Assembly: GCF_019297835.1 (NCBI RefSeq)
Contig: NZ_CP079203.1
Location: 3,352,001-3,416,000, forward strand
Origin: Sphingomonas sanguinis
Lineage (GTDB): Bacteria > Pseudomonadota > Alphaproteobacteria > Sphingomonadales > Sphingomonadaceae
Length of the DNA stretch: 64,000 nt
Direction: 5' to 3'
Shown here: piece by piece, positions 1 to 9,066 of the stretch
Layout of the letters: every line of letters begins with the position of its first letter
How positions within the stretch are numbered: the stretch's first letter is position 1
Notes under the pieces: generated by a model
What the model was told of the DNA's origin: nothing
Databases searched by the model: none
What the model saw: the letters and a program-made list of their open reading frames with translations, nothing else
Translations under genes and position numbers: made by a program

Positions 1-397
1 CGACCCCATCGCGATCGACGTGACCGCCGAGAATGCGGCGATCAACGGCGTGGACGGCGTCGAGCTGATCGTCGCCGATGGGGCGCTGGCCGACCCGATC
101 ATGGCGGGCGCGCCCTATGATCTGGTCATTGCCAATATCCTGGCCGGTCCGCTGATCTCCATGGCGCCCGAACTGGCGGCGATCGCGGGATCGGGGGCGA
201 CTCTGGTGCTGGCGGGCCTGCTGGAGACGCAGCGCGCCGATGTGGTCGCCGCCTATGAGGCGTGCGGTTGTGCGCTGGAGACGGTCGACCGGCGCGGCGA
301 CTGGAGCGTGTTGCGGTTGCGGGCGGGAGCGGAGCGATTCGTGCCGAACGCGCCTTTCGATCCCAAGGGGCGGAACGGCTGGGCGTTGGATATCTGA
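1..397 (+). CDS. prmA: Ribosomal protein L11 methyltransferase PrmA, 3' end only
   Basis: The gene enters from the left edge; the reading frame starts at base 2 and ends in TGA at 395-397, so about 131 C-terminal residues are visible. PrmA is a cytosolic SAM-dependent enzyme that trimethylates ribosomal protein L11. The visible part is the C-terminal half of a Rossmann methyltransferase: DPIAIDVTAENAAIN near the edge fits the SAM-binding acidic loop followed by the typical Asn-rich helix, and VIANILAGPL is the NIL-type motif of this family. The N-terminal domain and the GxG loop lie outside the window. A repeat follows the stop and the next gene, pccB, starts 280 bases on, so they are probably separate transcripts. 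Confidence 0.9.
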   Translation, partial: DPIAIDVTAENAAINGVDGVELIVADGALADPIMAGAPYDLVIANILAGPLISMAPELAAIAGSGATLVLAGLLETQRADVVAAYEACGCALETVDRRGDWSVLRLRAGAERFVPNAPFDPKGRNGWALDI

Positions 398-407
398 CCT
401 TCTTTAC

Positions 408-575
408 TCCCCTCCCGCAGGCGAGTTTCAGGTCGGTCATGCCCCCGGCATGACCTAAACGATGCGGGGCATCGTTTACCTGAAACTGGGCTGGGGGAGG
501 GCAAGGCCACGAGCGATGGTCTCGGTGAGACTCCCAACCCTCCCCCCAACCCCCTCCCGCCTGCGGGAGGGGGAG
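408..575. repeat. Intergenic palindromic repeat cluster with a three-way-junction fold
   Basis: The prmA-pccB gap (398-676) is mostly inverted repeats. A 10-bp perfect stem (424-433 with 478-487, AGTTTCAGGT/ACCTGAAACT) encloses two perfect 9-bp hairpins: 435-443 with 447-455 (GGTCATGCC/GGCATGACC) and 457-465 with 469-477 (AAACGATGC/GCATCGTTT). CCTCCC and GGGAGG tracts lie outside the outer stem. A second simple palindrome, CCTCCCGC/GCGGGAGG, is at about 551-572. No coding signal is evident. The strand is undefined because the structure is symmetric. The remaining bases to 676 hold only the pccB ribosome-binding site. Confidence 0.85.
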
Positions 576-676
576 CTTAGTTCACCCTCCTTCCCCTTAC
601 GAAAACGGAAATCCCCGCGATTGCCATCCCCTACGCCAGTCGGGCATAAGCCCCGGCAAAGACGTAAGGAGAGGTC

Positions 677-2203
677 ATGGCATCGACGATGGTCGAACTG
701 GAACGCCGCCGCGAAGGCGCGCGGGCCGGTGGTGGCGAAAAGCGCGTCGCCGCGCAGCACGCCAAGGGCAAGCTGACCGCGCGCGAGCGGCTCGATGTGC
801 TGCTGGACGAGGGCAGCTTCGAGGAACTCGACATGTTCGTCGAGCATAACTGCACCGACTTCGGCATGACCGAACAGGTCATCCCCGGCGACGGCGTCGT
901 GACCGGCTCGGGCACGATCAACGGGCGGCTGGTCTTCGTCTTCAGCCAGGACTTCACCGTCTTCGGCGGCTCGCTCTCCGAGCGCCATGCGCAGAAGATC
1001 TGCAAGATCATGGACATGGCGATGAAGGTCGGCGCGCCCGTCATCGGCCTGAACGACAGCGGTGGTGCGCGCATCCAGGAGGGCGTGGCTAGCCTCGGCG
1101 GTTATGCCGAGGTGTTCCAGCGCAACGTGCTGGCATCGGGCGTGGTGCCGCAGCTCAGCCTCATCATGGGCCCTTGCGCGGGTGGCGCGGTCTACAGCCC
1201 GGCGATGACCGACTTCATCTTCATGGTGAAGGATTCGAGCTATATGTTCGTCACCGGACCCGATGTGGTGAAGACGGTGACGAACGAGGTCGTCACCCAG
1301 GAAGCGCTCGGCGGCGCGGTGACGCACACGACGAAGACCGGGGTCGCCGACGTCGCGTTCGAGGACGATATCGAGGCGCTGCTGGCGGCGCGCGACTTCA
1401 TCGACTTCCTGCCCGCCAACAATCGCGAAGGCGTGCCCGAGCGGCCGACCGCCGACGCCTGGGACCGTATCGAGGAAAGCCTCGACACGCTGATCCCGGC
1501 CAGCGCCAACCAGCCCTATGACATGCACGAGCTGATCGCCAAGGTCGTCGACGAGGGCGATTTCTTCGAGGTGCAGCCCGCCCACGGCGCCAACATCATC
1601 ACCGGTTTCGGCCGGATCGAGGGGCGGACGGTCGGTTTCGTCGCCAACCAGCCGATGGTGCTGGCGGGCGTGCTCGACATCAATGCCAGCCGCAAGGCGG
1701 CGCGCTTCGTGCGCTTCTGCGACGCGTTCGAGATTCCGATCGTGACCTTCGTCGACGTACCCGGCTTCCTGCCCGGTACCGCCCAAGAGCATAACGGCAT
1801 CATCAAGCATGGCGCCAAGCTGCTCTTCGCCTATGCCGAGGCGACGGTGCCGAAGATTACGGTCATCACCCGCAAGGCTTACGGCGGCGCGTACGACGTG
1901 ATGGCGTCCAAGCATCTGCGCGGCGACCTCAACTATGCCTGGCCGACCGCCGAAATCGCAGTGATGGGCGCCAAGGGCGCGGTCGAGATCATCTTCCGCG
2001 GCAAGACGCCGGAGGAAATCGCCGAGCGCACGGCCGAATATGAGGCACGCTTCGCCAACCCGTTCGTGGCGGCCAGCAAGGGCTTTGTCGACGAGGTGAT
2101 CCAGCCGCACTCGACCCGCCGCCGTATCGCCTTGGGTCTGCGCAAGCTGCGCAACAAGGACCTCGCGAACCCGTGGAAGAAGCATGACAATCTGCCGCTC
2201 TGA
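677..2203 (+). CDS. pccB: Propionyl-CoA carboxylase beta (carboxyltransferase) subunit
   Basis: The 508-residue protein is the carboxyltransferase half of a biotin-dependent acyl-CoA carboxylase, which moves CO2 from carboxybiotin to propionyl-CoA to give methylmalonyl-CoA. Two crotonase-like carboxyltransferase domains are visible: the N-terminal one has [20 protein letters not shown] and the C-terminal one has [20 protein letters not shown] followed by [11 protein letters not shown], as in PccB. The length matches the family (about 510). The start is well placed: AAGGAGAGG precedes ATG by a few bases. The specificity for propionyl-CoA rather than another acyl-CoA is inferred from the neighbouring epimerase, mutase and pccA genes. 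Confidence 0.93.
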   Translation: MASTMVELERRREGARAGGGEKRVAAQHAKGKLTARERLDVLLDEGSFEELDMFVEHNCTDFGMTEQVIPGDGVVTGSGTINGRLVFVFSQDFTVFGGSLSERHAQKICKIMDMAMKVGAPVIGLNDSGGARIQEGVASLGGYAEVFQRNVLASGVVPQLSLIMGPCAGGAVYSPAMTDFIFMVKDSSYMFVTGPDVVKTVTNEVVTQEALGGAVTHTTKTGVADVAFEDDIEALLAARDFIDFLPANNREGVPERPTADAWDRIEESLDTLIPASANQPYDMHELIAKVVDEGDFFEVQPAHGANIITGFGRIEGRTVGFVANQPMVLAGVLDINASRKAARFVRFCDAFEIPIVTFVDVPGFLPGTAQEHNGIIKHGAKLLFAYAEATVPKITVITRKAYGGAYDVMASKHLRGDLNYAWPTAEIAVMGAKGAVEIIFRGKTPEEIAERTAEYEARFANPFVAASKGFVDEVIQPHSTRRRIALGLRKLRNKDLANPWKKHDNLPL

Positions 2204-2220
2204 GCTGGTCGCGGGCGGGG

Positions 2221-2324
2221 GAGCCCTCCCCCATCCCCTCCCGCCTGCGGGAGGGGAGAAGCTCTGGGCGAGAGCTGCCCCCAAACACGCCCCTCCCGCA
2301 AGCGGGAGGGGATGGGGGAGGGCT
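2221..2324. repeat. Nested inverted repeat between pccB and the epimerase gene
   Basis: Two arms, roughly 2221-2254 and 2290-2324, are reverse complements (GAGCCCTCCCCCATCCCC against GGGGATGGGGGAGGGCT). Each arm also contains its own short palindrome CCTCCCGC-N-GCGGGAGG. A further small hairpin, AGCTCT/AGAGCT, lies between them. It is the same CCTCCCGC-type core seen at 551-572, so it belongs to a dispersed palindromic repeat group. Lacking a T-run, it is not an ordinary terminator, but a transcript through it would fold strongly. Confidence 0.85.
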
Positions 2325-2359
2325 GGCGCTCTCGTCACGCAAACCGATCGGAAGCGCGC

Positions 2360-2779
2360 ATGACCCTGGGCCATCTCAACCATATCGGCATCGCCACCCC
2401 TTCGATCGACAAGACGGTCGAAACCTATCGCCATATCCTGGGTGCCAACGCGATCGGTGCGCCGTTCGACCTGCCGCCGCAGGGTGTGCGGGTGTGCTTC
2501 ATCGACGCGCCGAATACGCAGATCGAACTGATCCAGCCGCTGGACGAAAGCTCGCCCATCGCCAACTTCCTCAGGAAGAACCCGGCGGGTGGACAGCATC
2601 ACCTCTGCTTCGAGGTGGCCGACATGGCCGCCGCCGTCGCCGAGCTTCAGGAAAAAGGCGCGACGCTGCTGGGCCAGCCGCGCATCGGTGCGCATGGCAC
2701 GCCGGTCGTCTTCCTCCATCCGCGCGACATGGGTGGGGTGCTGGTCGAACTGATGGAAACGCCGGGAGAGGGGCATTGA
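2360..2779 (+). CDS. mce: Methylmalonyl-CoA epimerase
   Basis: This 139-residue VOC-superfamily protein converts (2S)- to (2R)-methylmalonyl-CoA, the step between propionyl-CoA carboxylase and the mutase. The start MTLGHLNHIGIATPSID carries the first metal-binding His; GQHHLCFEV and LVELMETP supply the later His and Glu ligands expected in this family. The length equals typical single-domain epimerases. ATG at 2360 is chosen because homologues begin at this LNHIGIA strand; a longer in-frame reading from 2312 would run out of the upstream repeat. The next gene starts inside its stop codon. Confidence 0.93.
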   Translation: MTLGHLNHIGIATPSIDKTVETYRHILGANAIGAPFDLPPQGVRVCFIDAPNTQIELIQPLDESSPIANFLRKNPAGGQHHLCFEVADMAAAVAELQEKGATLLGQPRIGAHGTPVVFLHPRDMGGVLVELMETPGEGH

Positions 2780-3546
2780 GCGAAGCCATGCTGCGCGTCG
2801 AACGCCGGTGCGATGTCCTGGTCCTGACCCTCAACCGGCCCGAGCGGCTGAACGCCGCGCCGCCCGCGCTGTTCGATGCGATCCGGCAGGCCTTGAACGA
2901 GCGAGGCGATGCCCGCGCGGTGCTGGTCGCGGGCGAGGGGCGGGCCTTTTGTTCGGGGGCGGACATATCGGGCGGCGATGTCGGCCCCGATACCGTCCAC
3001 ACCGCGCTGGTCGAGCATTACAACCCCGCGATGCTGGCGCTCGCCGATCTGCCCATTCCCGTGGTCAGCGCGGTGCGGGGCGCGGCGGCGGGGATCGGGT
3101 GCAGCCTGGCGCTCGCCGCCGATTTCTGCGTCGCGAGCGAGAATGCCTATTTCCTCCACGCCTTCGTCAATATCGGGCTGGTGCCCGACGGCGGGGCGAG
3201 CTGGATGCTGCCCCGCCTGATCGGCCGTGCGCGTGCCGCCGAGATGATGATGCTGGGCGAGCGGGTTCCGGCGACCCGTGCGCTCGATTGGGGCATGGTC
3301 CACAAGGTCGTGACCGACGATGCGCTCGATGCCGAAGCGCTGGTCCTTGCCGGGCGGCTGGCGGCGGGACCGAGCGTCGCGCTGGGGCTGATGCGCCGCG
3401 CGCTCCATGCCGGGTTCGACAGCGACTATGCCACCGCGCTGACCCGCGAGGCGGAGGACCAGCGTGCCGCCCGCGCGACGCAGGACGGCGAGGAAGGCGG
3501 CCGGGCCTTTTTCGAAAAGCGCCCGCCGCGTTTCCTGGGGCGGTAA
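2776..3546 (+). CDS. Enoyl-CoA hydratase/isomerase family protein
   Basis: This crotonase-fold protein of about 256 residues resembles PaaG-like enoyl-CoA hydratases/isomerases. AGEGRAFCSGADISGGD and RGAAAGIGCSLALAADFCV are the oxyanion-hole segments, and NIGLVPDGGASWMLPR is the conserved third motif. TTG at 2776 overlaps the epimerase stop (TTGA) and has GGAGAGG a few bases upstream; ATG at 2788 is the alternative start. The context suggests beta-oxidation feeding the propionyl-CoA route, or hydration of a branched acyl-CoA. The acyl substrate cannot be read from sequence. TTG as start is an inference from spacing. Confidence 0.85.
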   Translation: MSEAMLRVERRCDVLVLTLNRPERLNAAPPALFDAIRQALNERGDARAVLVAGEGRAFCSGADISGGDVGPDTVHTALVEHYNPAMLALADLPIPVVSAVRGAAAGIGCSLALAADFCVASENAYFLHAFVNIGLVPDGGASWMLPRLIGRARAAEMMMLGERVPATRALDWGMVHKVVTDDALDAEALVLAGRLAAGPSVALGLMRRALHAGFDSDYATALTREAEDQRAARATQDGEEGGRAFFEKRPPRFLGR

Positions 3547-3618
3547 GATGCCGCCTCTTGCGCGCGCACGATGATTTCGCTCTAGTGAAACAAAATAAGA
3601 GTGGATGAGGAGTGGCCG

Positions 3619-5874
3619 ATGGCCGAACGCCCTGAGCTGTCCGAGTGGGAAGCCCTTGCCGCCAAGGAGGTGAAGGGTCGCGATCTCGACTGGCAGACGC
3701 CCGAGGGGATCACGGTCAAGCCGCTCTATACGGCCGAGGATGTGACGACCGATCCCGGCCTGCCGGGCTTCGCGCCCTTCACGCGCGGCGTGCGCGCCAG
3801 CATGTATGCAGGCCGCCCCTGGACGATCCGGCAATATGCGGGCTTCTCGACCGCCGAGGAGTCGAACGCCTTTTACCGCCGCAATCTAGCGGCGGGGCAG
3901 AAGGGGCTGTCGGTCGCCTTCGATCTGGCGACGCACCGGGGTTACGACAGCGACCACCCGCGCGTGACGGGCGATGTCGGCAAGGCGGGCGTCGCGATCG
4001 ACACGGTCGAGGATATGAAGATCCTGTTCGACGGCATTCCGCTCGATGCCATGTCGGTCTCGATGACGATGAACGGCGCGGTGATCCCGGTGCTGGCCTT
4101 CTTCATCGTCGCGGCTGAGGAACAGGGCGTTCACCGCTCGAAGCTGGAAGGGACCATCCAGAACGACATCCTCAAGGAGTTCATGGTCCGCAATACGTAT
4201 ATCTATCCGCCCGAGCCGAGCATGCGGATCATCTCGGACATCTTCGCCTATACCTCGGCCGAGATGCCGAAGTTCAACAGCATCTCGATCTCGGGCTATC
4301 ACATGCAGGAGGCCGGGGCGACGCAGCTCCAGGAGCTGGCCTTCACCATCGCCGATGGCATGGAATATGTGAAGTATGGCGTGGCGTCGGGCCTGGATAT
4401 CGACAAGTTCGCGGGCCGCCTGTCCTTCTTCTTCGCGATCGGCATGAACTTCTTCATGGAGGTCGCCAAGCTGCGTGCCGCGCGCGTGCTGTGGCACCGG
4501 GCGATGACGCAACTGGGGGCGAAGGACGAGCGCTCCAAGATGCTGCGCACCCATTGCCAGACGTCGGGCGTGTCGCTGACTGAGCAGGACCCGTATAACA
4601 ACGTCATCCGCACCACCATCGAGGCAATGGCGGCGATGCTGGGCGGCACGCAGAGCCTGCACACCAATGCGCTGGACGAGGCCATCGCGCTGCCCACCGA
4701 CTTTTCCGCCCGGATCGCGCGCAACACGCAGATCGTGCTGCAGGAGGAGACGGGGATGACCAAGGTCGTCGATCCGCTGGGTGGCAGCTATTATGTCGAG
4801 AACCTGACGCAGAGCCTGGTCGATGGTGCGTGGGAATTGATCGAGCGGATCGAGGCCGAGGGCGGCATGGCCAAGGCGGTCGCGGCGGGCTGGCCCAAGG
4901 CGATGATCGAGGAAGCCTCAGCGGCACGTGCGGCCAAGGTCGATCGCGGCGAGGATGTCATCGTCGGGGTCAACAAATACCGGCTTCAGGATGAAGCGCC
5001 GGTCGAGATTCTCGATATCGACAACCACGCGGTGCGCGCGGGTCAGGTGGCGCGGATCGCGGCGGTGAAGGCCGCGCGCGACGAAGCGGCGGCCCAAGCG
5101 GCACTCGATGCCTTGCGTAACGCCGCCCGAATTCCTCCCCTGCAAGGGGAGGTGGCATCGCGCAGCGATGACGGAGGGGTGTCACCCCTCTCGAGCGTGG
5201 ACACCCCTCCGTCAGCGGCTGACGCCGCTGCCACCTCCCCCGCCGGGGGAGGAATGGGGGCGAACCTCTTGGCACTCGCCGTGGAAGCGGCGCGGGCGCG
5301 GGCGACCCTGGGCGAGATTTCTGCCGCGCTGGAGGATGTATTCGGCCGTTACGGTACGCAGCCGACCCCGGTATCGGGTGTATATGGCGGTGCTTACGCC
5401 GAGGACGAGCGCTGGGCGCGCCTGATCCGGGGCGTCGAGGCGGTCGAGCGGCGTCTGGGCCGCAAGCCCCGGCTGTTCGTTGCCAAGATGGGCCAGGACG
5501 GGCATGACCGGGGCGCGAACCTCGTCTCCTCGATGTTCGGCGATCTGGGCTTTGAGGTGGTGCCCGGTGCGCTGTTCCAGACGCCGGAGGAAGCCGCGCA
5601 AGTGGCGCTGACCCGTGACGTCGACGTGGTCGGCGCCTCCAGCCTGGCGGCCGGGCACAAGACGCTGATCCCCGAACTGATCGGCCATCTGCGCGACGCG
5701 GGCCGTGCCGATATCAAGGTCATCGCGGGTGGCGTTATTCCCGCGCAGGACTATCAGGCGCTCTACGATGCCGGGGTGCAGGCGATTTTCGGCCCCGGCA
5801 CCAATCTTGTGAAAGCGGCCGAAGATGTGCTGAGGCTGCTGGGCCATAATATGCCGCCCGAGACGGGCGAATGA
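3619..5874 (+). CDS. scpA: Methylmalonyl-CoA mutase, large subunit with B12-binding domain
   Basis: The 751-residue adenosylcobalamin-dependent enzyme rearranges (2R)-methylmalonyl-CoA to succinyl-CoA, delivering propionate carbon to the TCA cycle. Residues 1 to about 500 form the TIM-barrel catalytic domain ([31 protein letters not shown]). The C-terminal cobalamin domain holds DGHDRG, with the cobalt-ligand His at about residue 629. ATG at 3619 has GAGGAG six bases upstream; a GTG 18 bases earlier is less likely. Residues 505-545 (bases 5131-5253) are not native-looking: they are translated from a palindromic repeat lying in the domain linker (see findings). The frame stays open, so the protein may still be active. 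The stop overlaps the bioB start. Confidence 0.94.
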   Translation: MAERPELSEWEALAAKEVKGRDLDWQTPEGITVKPLYTAEDVTTDPGLPGFAPFTRGVRASMYAGRPWTIRQYAGFSTAEESNAFYRRNLAAGQKGLSVAFDLATHRGYDSDHPRVTGDVGKAGVAIDTVEDMKILFDGIPLDAMSVSMTMNGAVIPVLAFFIVAAEEQGVHRSKLEGTIQNDILKEFMVRNTYIYPPEPSMRIISDIFAYTSAEMPKFNSISISGYHMQEAGATQLQELAFTIADGMEYVKYGVASGLDIDKFAGRLSFFFAIGMNFFMEVAKLRAARVLWHRAMTQLGAKDERSKMLRTHCQTSGVSLTEQDPYNNVIRTTIEAMAAMLGGTQSLHTNALDEAIALPTDFSARIARNTQIVLQEETGMTKVVDPLGGSYYVENLTQSLVDGAWELIERIEAEGGMAKAVAAGWPKAMIEEASAARAAKVDRGEDVIVGVNKYRLQDEAPVEILDIDNHAVRAGQVARIAAVKAARDEAAAQAALDALRNAARIPPLQGEVASRSDDGGVSPLSSVDTPPSAADAAATSPAGGGMGANLLALAVEAARARATLGEISAALEDVFGRYGTQPTPVSGVYGGAYAEDERWARLIRGVEAVERRLGRKPRLFVAKMGQDGHDRGANLVSSMFGDLGFEVVPGALFQTPEEAAQVALTRDVDVVGASSLAAGHKTLIPELIGHLRDAGRADIKVIAGGVIPAQDYQALYDAGVQAIFGPGTNLVKAAEDVLRLLGHNMPPETGE
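5132..5254. repeat. TTCCTCCCC-type palindromic repeat, copy 1, inside the mutase gene
   Basis: The element runs from TTCCTCCCC to GGGGAGGAA and is 123 bp, exactly 41 codons. Its outer arms (TTCCTCCCCTGCAAGGGG... and ...CCGGGGGAGGAA) are themselves palindromic, GGTGGCA/TGCCACC pairs inside them, and an inner stem pairs GGAGGGGTGTC with GACACCCCTCC. Close relatives lie at 16296-16432, 51784-51954 and 61817-61930, all intergenic. In the mutase frame it reads as a Ser/Pro/Gly/Ala-rich stretch without stops. Confidence 0.93.
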
Positions 5875-6911
5875 CAGGACACGACGTGATGACGACGACC
5901 ACCGCGATCCGCCCCGAGGCGAGCCTCCGCACCGACTGGACCCGCGCCGAGATCGCCGCGCTGTTCGACCTGCCCTTCACCGAGCTGCTGTTCCGCGCGG
6001 CCGAGGTCCACCGTGCGCATCATGCGGCGGACGAGGTGCAGCTGTGCACGCTCTGCTCGATCAAGACCGGCGGCTGCCCCGAGGATTGCGGCTACTGCTC
6101 GCAAAGCGCGTCCGCCGAAAGCGACGTGAAGGCCGAAAAGCTGATGGACGTTCAGGCCGTGCTAGCGGCGGCGGCCGAGGCCAAGGCGGCGGGCTCGCAG
6201 CGTTTCTGCATGGGCGCGGCGTGGCGCAGTCCCAAGGAGCGCGACATGGACAAGGTCGTCGCCATGGTCGAGGGCGTGAAGGCCATGGGGCTGGAGACCT
6301 GCATGACGCTCGGCATGCTCGACGCCCCCCAGGCGCAGCGGCTGGCCGAGGCGGGGCTCGATTATTACAACCATAACATCGACACCTCGCCCGAAAACTA
6401 CGCCAACGTCATCACGACGCGCTGCTTCGAGGACCGGCTGGAGACGCTGTCCAACGTCCGCGAGGCGGGGATTTCGGTCTGCTGCGGCGGCATCGTCGGC
6501 ATGGGCGAGACGCGCGGCGACCGGGTCGGCTTCGTCCATGCGCTCGCCACCCTGCCGCGCCATCCCGAAAGCGTGCCGGTCAATGCGCTGGTCCCGGTCA
6601 AGGGCACGGTTCTGGGCGACATGCTGGCCGACACGCCGCTGGCGCGCATCGACGATATCGAGTTCGTCCGCACCGTCGCGGTCGCGCGCATCACCATGCC
6701 GATGAGCATGGTCCGCCTGTCGGCGGGGCGCGAGAGCATGTCGGCGGCGACGCAGGCTTTGTGCTTCATGGCGGGGGCGAACTCGATCTTCACCGGCGAC
6801 AAGCTGCTGACTGCGGGCAATGCGGGCGACGATGCGGATGCGGCGCTGTTCGCCAAGTTGGGCCTGAAGCCGATGGAAGGTGCCGAGCCGATGCGGGTCG
6901 CGGCGGAGTGA
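5871..6911 (+). CDS. bioB: Biotin synthase
   Basis: BioB is a radical-SAM enzyme that inserts sulfur into dethiobiotin. The 4Fe-4S motif CPEDCGYC (CxxxCxxC) is intact in [29 protein letters not shown] and [10 protein letters not shown] are conserved BioB segments, and RLSAGRESM carries the Arg that ligates the 2Fe-2S sulfur source. The length of 346 residues is normal. The start at 5871 overlaps the mutase stop (ATGA); an in-frame ATG at 5889 with AGGAC upstream is also possible and would drop six residues. No other bio genes are here, so its position suggests supply of biotin for the propionyl-CoA carboxylase encoded around it. Confidence 0.96.
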   Translation: MTGHDVMTTTTAIRPEASLRTDWTRAEIAALFDLPFTELLFRAAEVHRAHHAADEVQLCTLCSIKTGGCPEDCGYCSQSASAESDVKAEKLMDVQAVLAAAAEAKAAGSQRFCMGAAWRSPKERDMDKVVAMVEGVKAMGLETCMTLGMLDAPQAQRLAEAGLDYYNHNIDTSPENYANVITTRCFEDRLETLSNVREAGISVCCGGIVGMGETRGDRVGFVHALATLPRHPESVPVNALVPVKGTVLGDMLADTPLARIDDIEFVRTVAVARITMPMSMVRLSAGRESMSAATQALCFMAGANSIFTGDKLLTAGNAGDDADAALFAKLGLKPMEGAEPMRVAAE

Positions 6912-6926
6912 CCCTTCCACGGCCCT

Positions 6927-7020
6927 GTTCCCCGGCGAAGGCCGGGGCCCAGTTGCGGTGAACTCAAGATGGCGCGCCACCGGCCATAAAGAAACTGGAC
7001 CCCGGCCTTCGCCGGGGAAC
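6927..7020. repeat. Inverted repeat with two 28-bp arms between bioB and pccA
   Basis: Arms 6927-6954 and 6993-7020 are reverse complements with one mismatch. Each arm contains its own palindrome, CCCCGGCGAAGGCCGGGG, and ends in CAGTT/AACTG. The spacer is about 38 bases. It sits inside the presumed operon, so it may act as an mRNA processing or stability element, or may simply be a dispersed repeat. It is a different family from the TTCCTCCCC elements. Confidence 0.88.
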
Positions 7021-7060
7021 AAGTGACACGGACCAACGACATAAAAGGAGAGGTTTCCCC

Positions 7061-9058
7061 GTGTTCCAGAAAATCCTGATCGCCAATCGCGGGGAAATTG
7101 CGTGCCGGGTCATCCGCACGGCGCGGGCCATGGGCATCGCGACCGTCGCGGTCTATTCCGACGCCGACGCCAGCGCACCGCATGTCCGGCTGGCCGATGA
7201 AGCGGTCCGCCTCGGCCCCGCACCCGCCGCCGAAAGCTATCTCAAGGCCGAGTTGATCCTCGCCGCCGCGCACGCGACCGGTGCGGACGCGATCCACCCC
7301 GGCTATGGCTTCCTGTCGGAGCGCGAGAGCTTCGCCCGCGCCTGCGCAGAGGCGGGCGTGGCGTTCATCGGCCCACCGCCCAACGCCATCGCCGCGATGG
7401 GTGACAAGATCGAATCCAAGAAGCTCGCCAAGGCCGCAGGCGTCAACGTCGTCCCCGGCTATCTGGGCGAGATCGCCGATACGGAAGAGGCGGTGCGCAT
7501 CGCCACCGACATCGGCTTCCCCGTCATGATGAAGGCCAGCGCGGGTGGCGGCGGCAAGGGCATGCGACTCGCCTGGTCCGAGGCGGATGTGCGGGAGGGC
7601 TTCGAGGCGACCAAGCGCGAAGGGCTCGCCAGCTTCGGCGACGACCGGGTCTTCATCGAGAAGTTCATCGAGAGCCCCCGCCATATCGAAATCCAGGTCC
7701 TCGGCGACCAGCACGGCAATATCGTCTATCTCGGCGAGCGCGAATGCTCGGTCCAGCGCCGCCACCAGAAGGTGGTCGAGGAAGCCCCGTCGCCCTTCGT
7801 CACCCCCGAGATGCGCCGCGCCATGGGCGAGCAGGCGGTCGCGCTGGCGCGCGCGGTCGGCTATTATTCGGCGGGCACTGTCGAGCTGATCGTGTCGGGG
7901 GCGGATACCACCGGCCAGAGCTTCTACTTCCTCGAGATGAACACCCGGCTCCAGGTCGAGCATCCCGTCACCGAAGAGATCACCGGGCTCGATCTGGTCG
8001 AGCAGATGATCCGCGTTGCCGCCGGAGAGCCGCTGGCGTTCGGCCAGGACGATGTGACCCTGACCGGCTGGTCGATCGAGAACCGCGTCTATGCCGAGGA
8101 CCCGTATCGCGGTTTCCTGCCCTCGACCGGGCGGCTGGTGCGCTACAACCCGCCCGCCGAGCATGCCGATGACGACGTGCGCGTGCGCGTCGATGACGGC
8201 GTGGCCGAGGGTGGCGAGGTCAGCATGTTCTATGACCCGATGATCGCCAAGCTGGTCACCTGGGCGCCGACCCGCGAAGCCGCGATCGACGCGCAGATCG
8301 CCGCGCTCGACGCGTTCGAGATCGTCGGGCCGGGGACCAATATCGACTTCGTGTCCGCGCTGATGCAGCATCCGCGCTTCCGAAGCGGCGCGCTGTCGAC
8401 CGGCTTCATCGCCGAGGAATATCCCGAGGGCTTCCACGGCGCGCCCGCCTCTGCCGAACTGACCCAGACCCTCGCCGCCGTCGCCGCCTTCGCCGCCACC
8501 GCCGAGGCCGACCGCGCCCGCCGCATCGACGGCCAACTCGGTCACCGGCTGCAACCGCCCGCCGACTGGACGGTGCGGATCGGCGGCACGGATCATCAGG
8601 TCAACGTCTCGACCGATAGCATCAGTGTCGATGGTGCGGACCTCGACCTCGCCATCGCCTACACCCCCGGCGACCGGATGATCGCGGTCGAGGATGAAGC
8701 GGGCGAGACGCTCCACGTCCGCATCGCCAAGACCCGCACCGGCTTCAAGCTGACCACGCGCGGGGCCAGCCACTTGGTCCGCGTGCTCCCCGCCCGCGCC
8801 GCCCCCTACGCGCAGCACCTCATCGAAAAGGTGCCGCCCGACCTGTCGAAGTTCCTCATCGCCCCGATGCCGGGCCTGCTCGTCCGGCTGGACGTCGCCG
8901 AGGGTGACAAGGTCGAGGCCGGACAGCCGCTGGCGGTGGTCGAGGCGATGAAGATGGAAAACATCCTCCGCGCCGCCAAGACGGGCACCGTCAAGGCAAT
9001 CTCCGCGAAAACCGGCGACAGCCTTGCGGTGGATGCGGTGATTTTGGAGTTGGAGTAA
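7061..9058 (+). CDS. pccA: Propionyl-CoA carboxylase alpha subunit (biotin carboxylase plus carrier)
   Basis: The 665-residue protein carries the biotin carboxylase domain (FQKILIANRGEIACRV at the start, ASAGGGGKGMR as the ATP-grasp glycine-rich loop, FLEMNTRLQVEHPVTE as the active-site segment) and a C-terminal biotinyl domain. The biotin-accepting lysine is in VEAMKMEN at about residue 631, 34 residues from the C terminus, as expected. With PccB it forms methylmalonyl-CoA from propionyl-CoA, bicarbonate and ATP. GTG at 7061 is the start, preceded by AAAGGAGAGG. Methylcrotonyl- or acetyl-CoA carboxylase alpha subunits are similar; the gene context favours propionyl-CoA. Confidence 0.94.
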   Translation: MFQKILIANRGEIACRVIRTARAMGIATVAVYSDADASAPHVRLADEAVRLGPAPAAESYLKAELILAAAHATGADAIHPGYGFLSERESFARACAEAGVAFIGPPPNAIAAMGDKIESKKLAKAAGVNVVPGYLGEIADTEEAVRIATDIGFPVMMKASAGGGGKGMRLAWSEADVREGFEATKREGLASFGDDRVFIEKFIESPRHIEIQVLGDQHGNIVYLGERECSVQRRHQKVVEEAPSPFVTPEMRRAMGEQAVALARAVGYYSAGTVELIVSGADTTGQSFYFLEMNTRLQVEHPVTEEITGLDLVEQMIRVAAGEPLAFGQDDVTLTGWSIENRVYAEDPYRGFLPSTGRLVRYNPPAEHADDDVRVRVDDGVAEGGEVSMFYDPMIAKLVTWAPTREAAIDAQIAALDAFEIVGPGTNIDFVSALMQHPRFRSGALSTGFIAEEYPEGFHGAPASAELTQTLAAVAAFAATAEADRARRIDGQLGHRLQPPADWTVRIGGTDHQVNVSTDSISVDGADLDLAIAYTPGDRMIAVEDEAGETLHVRIAKTRTGFKLTTRGASHLVRVLPARAAPYAQHLIEKVPPDLSKFLIAPMPGLLVRLDVAEGDKVEAGQPLAVVEAMKMENILRAAKTGTVKAISAKTGDSLAVDAVILELE

Positions 9059-9066
9059 GCCGACAC

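Noticed and set aside
457..477. A tRNA gene in the cloverleaf-like region after prmA
   Set aside because: Only three stems are present, there is no anticodon loop or TTCGA arm, and the sequence is a perfect palindrome set rather than tRNA-like.
476..2776. Long open frame (766 codons) on the minus strand opposite pccB and the epimerase gene
   Set aside because: It is antisense to well-conserved genes, runs through a palindromic repeat and is rich in Arg, His and Asp with no recognisable domain. It is the usual shadow frame of high-GC DNA.
5132..5254. A frameshift or split of the mutase into separate large and small subunits at the repeat
   Set aside because: The frame is continuous through the element (123 bp, no stop) and both domains are present in one reading frame, so the gene is not split.
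6398..8818. Open frame of 806 codons opposite bioB and pccA
   Set aside because: It is antisense to two certain genes, spans an intergenic repeat and reads as low-complexity shadow sequence. No start signal or domain supports it.
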